Shown here: positions 1 to 5,355 of the stretch, in pieces
How the letters are laid out: the number at the start of each line of letters is the position of its first letter
Numbering within the stretch: position 1 is the first letter of the stretch
Source: Leptospirales bacterium
Lineage (GTDB): Bacteria > Spirochaetota > Leptospiria > Leptospirales > Leptonemataceae
Assembly (NCBI GenBank): GCA_014238825.1
Contig: JABAAI010000062.1
Location: 1-5,355 of the forward strand
Direction of reading: 5' to 3'
Length of the DNA stretch: 5,355 nt
The notes under the pieces: generated by a model
What the model was told of the DNA's origin: nothing
Seen by the model: only the letters and a program-made list of their open reading frames with translations
Databases searched by the model: none
Translations under genes and position numbers: made by a program

Positions 1-1032
1 ACCATATATTTGGACGGCATCAGTCGCTACCGCCATCGCCGCTTCGGACGAGTAGCATTTTGCCATAGCAGAATATCTCGCCATATCTTTGGCATTACTT
101 ATTACTTTATTGGCAGACGTGTAAGCTAGTAAACGCGATGCTTCTATTTTCATCGCCATATCAGCTAACATATGTTGTATCGCTTGGAAAGATGATATTT
201 TGACATTGAACTGCTCCCTTTCTCTGCTATACTGAATAGCAGCGTCAAAAGCACCCTGAGATAGACCAACAGCACAGGCTGCGACAGCAGGTCGAGATTT
301 GTTCAAGGTATTTAGAGCATGAATAAAACCACGGTTTTCTACCATTCCTATTAAATTTTCTGCTGGGACTTCGCAATCTTCAAAAATAAGCTGCCGAGTT
401 GCTGAACAGCGAATACCTAATTTATCTTCTTTTTTTCCAAAGGAAAGGCCGGGAGTCCCATCCTCTACGATAAAGCACGAAATACCACGTTTCCCTTTGT
501 TTTTATTGGTCATACAAAAAACAGTATAGACACTAGCTTCTCCTGCGTTAGTAATCCATTGCTTGGTGCCATTGATAATATAGGAGTTATTCTTTTTTTT
601 CGCTGTCGTTTGAAGGGCAGGGACATCAGAGCCAGCATTAGGTTCTGTTAGGGCAAAGGCAGCTATTTTTTTTCCAGAGACAATGTCTGGTAACCATTTC
701 TTTTTTTGCTCAGGGCTAGCACCAACTTCAATGGGTAATGCTCCTAACTTGGTAGCAACAAAAGCTGTGGCAACTCCTAGACAGCCCCAAGCAACTTCCT
801 CAGCTACAATTAAAGAAGCTCGTAGACTAAGGCCAAGGCCTCCATACTCTTCATCAAATAGGCTTTCAGTTAGAGAAGACTCTCTAAATTTATCCAAAAC
901 TTTTCTGGGGAATTCGTTATTTTCATCCAATTGCATACGCACAGGGACGACTTCTTTGCGAACTATTTCACGTGTTAATTCCTGTAATTGTAACTCACTT
1001 TCTGAAAGCTGGATTAAATCTTCGGGTACCAT
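1..1032 (-). CDS. Acyl-CoA dehydrogenase (C-terminus beyond window)
   Basis: FAD-dependent enzyme that oxidises acyl-CoA to trans-2-enoyl-CoA and passes electrons to an electron-transfer flavoprotein, in fatty-acid or branched-chain acyl-CoA breakdown. I translated it from the minus strand: 344 codons, open at the left edge. The N-terminal helical domain covers about residues 1-125. The flavin/substrate signature ALTEPNAGSD lies at 127-136 and QWITNAG at 158-164, followed by the beta domain to about 235. The C-terminal helical domain contains KSRPAVAACAVG (245-256) and REQFNVKISSFQAIQHMLADM-type text (272-292). The window stops at QIYG, part of the conserved QxYGG turn, so roughly 40 residues are missing, including the region where most family members carry the catalytic Glu. 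The ATG start is fixed by an in-frame TAG three codons upstream, and I see no clear Shine-Dalgarno sequence. The acyl-chain specificity cannot be read from the sequence. Confidence 0.95.
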   Translation of the reverse strand, partial: MVPEDLIQLSESELQLQELTREIVRKEVVPVRMQLDENNEFPRKVLDKFRESSLTESLFDEEYGGLGLSLRASLIVAEEVAWGCLGVATAFVATKLGALPIEVGASPEQKKKWLPDIVSGKKIAAFALTEPNAGSDVPALQTTAKKKNNSYIINGTKQWITNAGEASVYTVFCMTNKNKGKRGISCFIVEDGTPGLSFGKKEDKLGIRCSATRQLIFEDCEVPAENLIGMVENRGFIHALNTLNKSRPAVAACAVGLSQGAFDAAIQYSREREQFNVKISSFQAIQHMLADMAMKIEASRLLAYTSANKVISNAKDMARYSAMAKCYSSEAAMAVATDAVQIYG

Positions 1033-1117
1033 AATAAACTACTATTTAAAAATACACTGAAAAAGAAAGGAAAAATATTATTTTTTAGCAAATTAGTTGC
1101 TGTTTTATGGAAAGTGT

Positions 1118-1297
1118 CTATAGATTTTTTGCAAGCGATTTGAATATCATTGATGCACTTATTGACATAAATATTGGTATAGCTATAGTCATGATAGTAA
1201 TTCCTATTCCTATCATTCATTGCATAAATTTAAATCGCTTATCCACCTGATCAAATCGTCTGTTTCTTTCTTTGCGCTCTTCCTTGCATTCCTCCAT
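1118..1297 (-). pseudogene. Remnant of small coiled-coil/membrane protein, interrupted by TGA
   Basis: Read from the ATG at 1297, 26 codons give a highly charged segment (MEECKEERKERNRRFDQVDK, then RFKFMQ). A TGA follows at 1217-1219. The same frame then continues for 32 codons as a strongly hydrophobic stretch (begins MIGIGITIMTIAIP) ending in KSLAKNL and TAG at 1118-1120. A charged heptad-like RFDQVDKRF segment followed directly by a membrane helix is the plan of many small bacterial proteins. In such proteins the junction often reads FMQW, so the TGA may be a mutated TGG. The frame is also open upstream to 1333, where it reads RILGVASDM before the Met. No Shine-Dalgarno sequence was found. 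I infer a decayed gene copy. A 68-codon frame starting at 1220 overlaps it but encodes no hydrophobic helix and looks spurious. Confidence 0.5.
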
Positions 1298-1300
1298 GTC

Positions 1301-1339
1301 CGAGGCTACGCCCAATATCCTTGCTTGTGCGAGCTACGC
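1301..1339. repeat. Short imperfect direct repeat in a GC-richer block
   Basis: On the plus strand, CGAGGCTACGC (1301-1311) recurs as CGAGCTACGC (1330-1339), differing by one G. The surrounding block, about 1273-1339, is visibly richer in G and C (roughly 55% by hand count) than the AT-rich flanks. It runs into the start of the gene remnant at 1118-1297, so block and remnant may be one imported or dispersed unit. Apart from these two features, the gap at 1033-1468 shows only AT-rich sequence with no convincing promoter, RNA gene or further reading frame. Confidence 0.45.
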
Positions 1340-1456
1340 TTATAAATTCAGGATTGTAAACAAACAAGGAATAATTGAGAATGATTTGACATAAATAATA
1401 TATCATAAAAACTTGGTCACTAATATATTTGGATGATAAATATAAATTAACATGAT

Positions 1457-1460
1457 GGAG
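1457..1460 (+). promoter_or_regulatory. Shine-Dalgarno GGAG for the 98-residue protein
   Basis: GGAG lies 8 bases before the ATG at 1469, a standard spacing. It is the clearest ribosome-binding site in the window and supports both the start and the reality of this small gene. Confidence 0.75.
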
Positions 1461-1468
1461 TTAGAATT

Positions 1469-1765
1469 ATGGCTTTAGCAAACGAGAAGGATTTTTGTGC
1501 AAATTGTGCTCATTGTATAGTAGTACGTAGAAGAGAAGGGGATGCTGATCGTTATATTTTACGCGTTCGTTGTGATAAAAATAGATGGTCAAAGAGATCT
1601 GGTGATGAGAAGTTATACAAGTATTTTACAGTAGCACGCAGAATACAGTTAAATTGTGAAGATTATCAAGAGATGGGCGAATTACCACATTACGTGAAGA
1701 ATCTCAAGAGGGAATTACCTATAAAAGACGAAATTTACACAGTAAAAGAATATTCTCCAAAATAA
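1469..1765 (+). CDS. Small cysteine-containing protein, possible zinc-binding, unknown function
   Basis: A 98-residue soluble, basic protein that I cannot name. It has five cysteines: C10, C13 and C16 in FCANCAHC, C35 in RVRCDK and C63 in LNCEDY. Two CxxC pairs sharing a residue plus two distant Cys could hold a structural zinc or another metal; this is inference, and no known zinc-ribbon spacing is matched exactly. Between them lies a basic region (VVRRREG, then KRSGDEKLYKYFTVARR), which could suit nucleic-acid or ribosome contact. The C-terminus is mixed in charge (LKRELPIKDEIY). The start is supported by GGAG 8 bases upstream and the gene ends in TAA. It is the only plus-strand gene, converging on clpP with a 50-base gap. 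Coding-like composition and the good ribosome-binding site make it a real gene; its function is open. Confidence 0.85.
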   Translation: MALANEKDFCANCAHCIVVRRREGDADRYILRVRCDKNRWSKRSGDEKLYKYFTVARRIQLNCEDYQEMGELPHYVKNLKRELPIKDEIYTVKEYSPK

Positions 1766-1772
1766 ACTGTTT

Positions 1773-1788
1773 CTATCTTAGTAGATAG
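1773..1788. terminator. Hairpin between convergent genes, possible weak terminator
   Basis: CTATCT (1773-1778) and AGATAG (1783-1788) form a perfect 6-base-pair stem with loop TAGT, in the 50-base gap between the convergent 98-residue gene and clpP. There is no T-run after it on either strand, so it is not a standard intrinsic terminator. Its position is the only reason to propose a role in stopping transcription from both sides. Confidence 0.3.
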
Positions 1789-1815
1789 GCTGATATTGGC
1801 TCAGAGTGTTATTAA

Positions 1816-2439
1816 TTAAAGTTCTTCAACAATTTTATCTACGATACCGTATTTTATAGCTTCTTTTGAGTTGAGATAATAGTCACGATCTGTGTCTGCC
1901 TCAACTTCTTTTAATGATCGATTACTAGCATTGGCTATAATTAAGTTTAGCTCATCTCGTATTTTGCGTATTTCTTCTGCTTGGATTTTGATATCAATCG
2001 CAGGTGCAATTATTTGACCAGAAATTAACGGTTGATGAATCATGACCCGGGAGTGAGGGAAAACAAAGCGTTTATTCTTAGCACCTCCGCAGAGTAGTAG
2101 AGCCCCCATACTGGCTGCAAGGCCCATGCATATTGTAGCAACGTTTGATTTTACCATTTGCATTGTGTCGTAAATAGCCATTCCTGAGGTGATTACTCCA
2201 CCGGGACTATTAATATACAATTTAATGTCCTCTCGATTGCTTAAAGAATCCAGGTAAAGGATACGCTCAATGATATGATTTGCACTTTGGTCATTCACCG
2301 GCCCCCAGAGATAGATTTTACGTTCTTTAAGAAGTCTACGCTCTATATCATGAGAAACTGGATTAAATACATCAGAAAGCGAAGCGTTCTCGATAGAATT
2401 GGAGTTGGCGTTGGAGTTCGTGCTTATGTTCATTATCAT
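1816..2439 (-). CDS. clpP: ATP-dependent Clp protease proteolytic subunit, divergent paralogue type
   Basis: Serine peptidase that assembles into a barrel of two heptameric rings and degrades proteins fed by the AAA+ unfoldases ClpX, ClpA or ClpC in the cytosol. It has 207 residues, close to E. coli ClpP (207 with propeptide). The catalytic triad is intact: Ser110 in GLAASMGA, His135 in VMIHQP and Asp186 in TDRDYYL. YINSPGG (75-81) supplies the oxyanion region. Two features differ from the housekeeping form. The N-terminus is Asn/Ser-rich (residues 4-20) and lacks the PxVxE...GERxxDIYSRL axial-loop motif, leaving only ERRLLKER. Two extra residues follow His135 (HQPLISGQIIAPAIDI). Both recall the second ClpP of chlamydiae and spirochaetes, which forms mixed complexes (from memory). 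ATG at 2439 or 2433 may be the start; neither has a strong Shine-Dalgarno sequence. It lies 56 bases after the citrate synthase gene and ends in TAA. Confidence 0.96.
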   Translation of the reverse strand: MIMNISTNSNANSNSIENASLSDVFNPVSHDIERRLLKERKIYLWGPVNDQSANHIIERILYLDSLSNREDIKLYINSPGGVITSGMAIYDTMQMVKSNVATICMGLAASMGALLLCGGAKNKRFVFPHSRVMIHQPLISGQIIAPAIDIKIQAEEIRKIRDELNLIIANASNRSLKEVEADTDRDYYLNSKEAIKYGIVDKIVEEL

Positions 2440-2495
2440 CTTGTTAAGTTTATGTATGATCTTTAGTTATGCTTGATATGTAAAGTGTTTTTTAT

Positions 2496-3845
2496 CTATT
2501 TTCTTTTATTGAGCGGTACGTATGGACGATATGCTCGACCTGAATAAATTTGCTGTGCTCTTATAGGGTGATCGTGATTTTTTGCTTTAGAGAGCTGGTA
2601 TTGTTCATCCCAGTGCGCTAGCCAGCCGGCAAGTTTTCCGATAACACGAATAACATTAAACATGCTTTCTGGTATTTTCATGATTTGAAAAAGTATGGCA
2701 GAATAGAAGTCTAAATTAGGTAATAAATTACCTTCGATAAAGTAATTACTTCCCAAAATAAAATCTTCTACTTCTCGTGCTGCGTTTATTAGAGGATATT
2801 GGCTTAGCTCAGGATGTGACTTTAGGTAATCATGGAAAAGTCTTTGAGCTATTTTAGCCCTAGGCTCCATACCTAGGTATTTCTTGTGGCCAAAGATAGA
2901 TGACTTAAATGGCTTTTTGCCATTGATAAATTTTTCAAAAAATTGCTCTGCTTTCATATTTTTTTCACTTATTGTTTTGAGCATAGAAATAGCATGGACT
3001 TCTGAAGCCGATTCACGAGCACCCCAAAGAGTGCTAACACCAGCATTTATAGATACAAAAAGATTGGCTTGGCTACTCGCAACAAGGCGAACAGTAGATG
3101 TTGCAATATTTTGTTCGTGGTCGCTATAAAGAATCAAGAGTTGATTTAGCAAGGTTTCATCTTCTGTAGAAACTTCGTATTCTTCAGCTGGCACCGAAAA
3201 CATCATGTTTAAAAAGTTTTTGCAATATGGCAAACTGTCTTGTGGATAGACGATGGGTTGACCGCAGGAGCGTTTGTAGGCCCAAGCAGCAAGAGTCCTA
3301 ACCTTAGATAAGAGGCGAGCTTTTATGTCCACTCCAAGGAGGAAATTCCCTTCATAGCTAGAAGGATAATAACTAGAAAGAGAGGTTACCATCGTGGCTA
3401 AGATTGCAAGAGGGTGTGCATTGCCAGGGAAGCCATCAAAAAAATTTCGCATAGATTCATGTATCATAGAATGTCTACTAAGTATGAGAGAGTAATCTTT
3501 GTATTCTTGAGAGTTAGGGAGTTCGCCTTGTATCAGTAAGTAAGCGACTTCTATAAACTCTGTATTTTTTACTAAATCTTCGATATCATAACCGCGGTAC
3601 AGTAGCTTGTTGTTTTTTGAGTCAATGCAAGTAATCGAGCTTTCTGTTAGGGCTATATTAGTCAACATTGGATCATATCCATAGAGCTTTGTATCTTTAT
3701 GTAAGTTACGCAGATCTAAAGCCGCTTGACCATCTGTTCCTGTAATTATATTTAGCGGATACTGCTTTCCCTTATATTCTAGCTGAGCTAGATCTTGGGA
3801 TTGATTACTATTCACTTCAGTATCTTTTTTTGATGATGATGCCAT
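2496..3845 (-). CDS. gltA: Divergent citrate synthase homologue lacking the catalytic His
   Basis: Homologue of type II (GltA) citrate synthase, which condenses oxaloacetate and acetyl-CoA at entry to the TCA cycle. It has 449 residues (E. coli 427) and follows GltA throughout: LLYRGYDIEDL (about 81-91), SMIHE (126-130), GQPIVYP, FLNMMFS, DHEQN (242-246), YFIEGNLLPNLDFYSA, and GWLAHW (407-412). Retained active-site positions are His243, His320 (FGHKKY), Arg329 (EPRA), Asp379 (LDFY) and probably Arg429. Lost: the GPxHGGAN loop reads GARESASEV (275-283), with Glu278 at the place of E. coli His264. E. coli Phe383 and Arg387 align with Arg and Lys. I aligned these by eye from memory. Normal catalysis is doubtful. 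ATG at 3845 is preferred over GTG at 3872 because AGGAA precedes it. It ends in TAG, between the membrane-protein gene and clpP. It may be a second paralogue; the symbol gives family only. Confidence 0.93.
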   Translation of the reverse strand: MASSSKKDTEVNSNQSQDLAQLEYKGKQYPLNIITGTDGQAALDLRNLHKDTKLYGYDPMLTNIALTESSITCIDSKNNKLLYRGYDIEDLVKNTEFIEVAYLLIQGELPNSQEYKDYSLILSRHSMIHESMRNFFDGFPGNAHPLAILATMVTSLSSYYPSSYEGNFLLGVDIKARLLSKVRTLAAWAYKRSCGQPIVYPQDSLPYCKNFLNMMFSVPAEEYEVSTEDETLLNQLLILYSDHEQNIATSTVRLVASSQANLFVSINAGVSTLWGARESASEVHAISMLKTISEKNMKAEQFFEKFINGKKPFKSSIFGHKKYLGMEPRAKIAQRLFHDYLKSHPELSQYPLINAAREVEDFILGSNYFIEGNLLPNLDFYSAILFQIMKIPESMFNVIRVIGKLAGWLAHWDEQYQLSKAKNHDHPIRAQQIYSGRAYRPYVPLNKRK

Positions 3846-3849
3846 TATA

Positions 3850-3854
3850 TTCCT
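3850..3854 (-). promoter_or_regulatory. Shine-Dalgarno AGGAA deciding the citrate synthase start
   Basis: On the minus strand AGGAA stands 4 bases before the ATG at 3845. The earlier in-frame GTG at 3872 has no such motif, so the shorter 449-residue product is favoured. The spacing is slightly short. Confidence 0.55.
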
Positions 3855-3910
3855 ATTGTCAAAAAATATCACTTAGGATGAATTTTTTTTAATTCAATAA
3901 GAAATATTTT

Positions 3911-4423
3911 TTAATGCCAATTTTTTTCTAGATAAACCAAATAGTTATGCAAGGCCTTAACAGCTCGTTTTTTGGAGGGGGTTACTCTAACTTCAAGCAG
4001 AGCACCTTTTTGTTTAGAAAATACTTCATACTTATAGAGATTATGGTGTGGTAATATTTCTTTATAGACTGAGCTTGATTGCATACCAGGCAATTTTAAT
4101 ATATTAAAGTTGCCCCGAGCAAATCGGCGTTGTAAAATATCCAAATCTTTTTTTAAGCGAGTGTTTTCTTTATTCGAGCTTATTACTGTATTTTTATATT
4201 CTAGTTGTGCTCCCCAATTGTGATAGCTGTATATTTTCTGATGCTTTGAATTTTGTCCTTTATCATCTGTTAAATTTATAATATCCTTTGGTATTAAAAA
4301 ATAAATAATTAGCACTAATAGCAAGGTGAAGGTTGTGGCAATTAAAGTATATCGCAGTTCAGAACTAGAGTTTGCAATTGCAAAATTAAAATCATCAGTA
4401 TTTTTTTTAGATTTTTTAAACAT
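3911..4423 (-). CDS. Single-pass membrane protein of unknown function
   Basis: A 170-residue protein I do not recognise. A basic N-terminus (MFKKSKK) and a polar stretch precede one strong membrane helix at about residues 25-45 (YTLIATTFTLLLVLIIYFLI). The positive charges before it predict the N-terminus inside and the remaining 125 residues outside the cytoplasmic membrane. A charged helical, possibly coiled-coil segment runs from about 75 to 102, and a compact C-terminal region with EVRVTPSKKRAVKAL (144-158) ends in LEKNWH. The end has a faint look of a small alpha/beta domain such as SPOR, but I could not match one. ATG at 4423 is chosen: it lies 7 bases after the upstream gene's stop, with AAGAA nearby. 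A GTG at 4459 would overlap that gene by 29 bases and has no ribosome-binding site. Likely translated together with the upstream gene. It ends in TAA. Confidence 0.75.
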   Translation of the reverse strand: MFKKSKKNTDDFNFAIANSSSELRYTLIATTFTLLLVLIIYFLIPKDIINLTDDKGQNSKHQKIYSYHNWGAQLEYKNTVISSNKENTRLKKDLDILQRRFARGNFNILKLPGMQSSSVYKEILPHHNLYKYEVFSKQKGALLEVRVTPSKKRAVKALHNYLVYLEKNWH

Positions 4424-4430
4424 AGTATTC

Positions 4431-5355
4431 TTATAGAAAGGCTTGCTTTTTTTGTCCACAATAATTTAAAAATTTTTTATATTGTAAATCAAGCCTTGCC
4501 TTATGTCCTTTACTAGGAATGTAGTTTTTATAATTTTTATTCTTAGCTAATACTTGATAGTAGGTGTATTTTGAAGAGAGTTCTTTACAGAATCCTTTTT
4601 TTGCTTTATGCAAATGAGCAATACTCTCTAGATATTTTAATCTTTTTTTCCAGTATTTTTTCCCAATAGGTGATTTCATAAACTTTTTAAAAGCTAAGAA
4701 CTTTTTAGGAGATGCTATAGCCGTCACCTTTAATGGAAAAAGTAATGAGATTAATGCCAAAGTAATATTACTTTCAAGATTAGTTAAATTTAAACTTGCC
4801 TTTTGTCTAAGAGTATTCATGCTAATGAGACTAATATAGCTACCGTAACCTTCCATCCCACTTCTACCGAGCATAGGCGCTAAACCTAAAGAAATTTCTC
4901 CACTAGAAGAACGTAGGAAGTCTTCTAGATTGTTTTTAGTATTATAGATACTTTCTGCATCATCAGGATAAATTATAGAATTTACCAAAATTAAATCATA
5001 GCGCACTTGCTCTCTTAAATAGATAAGCCAGTTACTATTTCGCAAGCTTAGCTTATTACTAAATATCGCGTGCCCTAGTTCACTAGTTGCGGAACTTATT
5101 AGTTTTAATATTTTTATCTCACGTACGATTTCTTTATTTTTGAGACCGGCTCTGCTAAATTTTTTTTTATTTATTTTAGCGGCTGCCTTTGTTTTAGAGA
5201 GGAATAGGATTGTAGATCTTTCATCGAGATGAGGGGGAGGCAGCTTTTTCATTTTTCTAAGCTTATAAGAACTGCGATTCATAATAAAAACTGCGTTTAA
5301 GGCTTGATCTCTTATATATTTTATTTTTAAGCCAGGCAAAATTTGGGCTATTAGT
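4431..5355 (-). CDS. Lysine-rich protein of unknown function, possibly 5'-partial
   Basis: I do not recognise this protein. The frame is open to the right edge, so the true start may lie outside. Inside the window the candidates are TTG at 5339 (302 residues), ATG at 5282 (283) and ATG at 5252 (273); none has a clear Shine-Dalgarno sequence. The product is very basic, with lysine clusters near the start (KMKKLPPPHLDE, then KINKKKF) and through the last 90 residues. In 302-residue numbering, a Gly/Ser-rich centre (SSSGEISLGLAPMLGRSGMEG is the core, about 144-164) is followed by a hydrophobic stretch at about 191-209, which could be buried or membrane-associated. The centre loosely recalls the GxxGLMQ core of lytic transglycosylases, but the catalytic Glu context is not convincing. 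It ends in TAA 7 bases before the membrane-protein gene, suggesting a shared function. High AT and Lys/Asn/Ile content resemble that neighbour. Confidence 0.7.
   Translation of the reverse strand, partial: LIAQILPGLKIKYIRDQALNAVFIMNRSSYKLRKMKKLPPPHLDERSTILFLSKTKAAAKINKKKFSRAGLKNKEIVREIKILKLISSATSELGHAIFSNKLSLRNSNWLIYLREQVRYDLILVNSIIYPDDAESIYNTKNNLEDFLRSSSGEISLGLAPMLGRSGMEGYGSYISLISMNTLRQKASLNLTNLESNITLALISLLFPLKVTAIASPKKFLAFKKFMKSPIGKKYWKKRLKYLESIAHLHKAKKGFCKELSSKYTYYQVLAKNKNYKNYIPSKGHKARLDLQYKKFLNYCGQKKQAFL

Noticed and set aside
683..1060. 125-codon plus-strand frame
   Set aside because: Lies opposite the well-supported acyl-CoA dehydrogenase and has no recognisable protein features.
1014..1220. 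68-codon minus-strand frame
   Set aside because: Overlaps the acyl-CoA dehydrogenase start, has no ribosome-binding site, and the neighbouring frame gives a more protein-like charged segment plus membrane helix.
1386..1391. Perfect TTGACA as a promoter -35 for the 98-residue gene
   Set aside because: No acceptable -10 box at 16-18 bases; the nearest AT boxes are 9-12 bases away. The gene's true promoter was not identified.
2275..2466. 63-codon plus-strand frame
   Set aside because: Antisense to the conserved N-terminal half of clpP.
2884..3129. 81-codon plus-strand frame over the altered citrate synthase loop
   Set aside because: Antisense to conserved citrate synthase sequence; nothing suggests it is translated.
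3857..3862. TTGACA on the minus strand just before the citrate synthase ATG
   Set aside because: The only TATAAT-like sequence is 7 bases away and overlaps the start codon, and a promoter here would remove the leader.
3880..3895. GAATT...AATTC inverted repeat as a terminator after the membrane-protein gene
   Set aside because: The stem is short and AT-only and the loop is a homopolymer run; expected by chance in this composition.
4730..4920. Lytic transglycosylase domain in the lysine-rich protein
   Set aside because: Only a loose resemblance of a Gly-rich GLAPM segment; the catalytic Glu motif and the AYNAG-type motif are absent.
5311..5339. TTGCCT, 17 bases, TATAAG on the minus strand as a promoter for the lysine-rich gene
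   Set aside because: The spacing is ideal and would favour the ATG at 5282, but the reading frame stays open through it to the window edge, and such matches are common in AT-rich DNA. Not decidable here.

Overview
This is an AT-rich bacterial window with six protein-coding genes, one apparent gene remnant and no RNA genes, CRISPR array or complete mobile element. The organism cannot be fixed from the sequence. The ClpP is a paralogue-like type that I associate from memory with spirochaetes and chlamydiae, which is only a weak pointer. The code looks standard. Readable stops are TAA or TAG, and the intact genes contain no internal TGA.

Layout. Positions 1-1032 (minus) hold the N-terminal 344 residues of an acyl-CoA dehydrogenase, cut by the window edge just before its catalytic-base region. 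Positions 1033-1468 form a mostly non-coding gap. It contains the remnant of a small coiled-coil plus membrane-helix protein, interrupted by an in-frame TGA, and next to it a GC-richer block with a short direct repeat. Positions 1469-1765 (plus) encode a 98-residue cysteine-containing protein with a good Shine-Dalgarno sequence. It converges on a minus-strand run of four genes: an unknown lysine-rich protein (open to the right edge), an unknown single-pass membrane protein, a divergent citrate synthase and a ClpP protease subunit. The first two are 7 bases apart; the other gaps are 65 and 56 bases, so co-transcription is possible but unproven.

Main point of interest. The citrate synthase homologue keeps the GltA fold sequence along its whole length. 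However, the normally invariant GPxHGGAN active-site loop reads GARESASEV, which puts Glu where the catalytic His of citrate synthase (E. coli His264) belongs. Other oxaloacetate-pocket positions are also changed. It is probably a second paralogue that has lost or altered citrate synthase activity. The ClpP keeps its catalytic triad but lacks the usual N-terminal axial-loop motif and carries a two-residue insertion after the catalytic His, as expected for the second subunit of a mixed ClpP complex.
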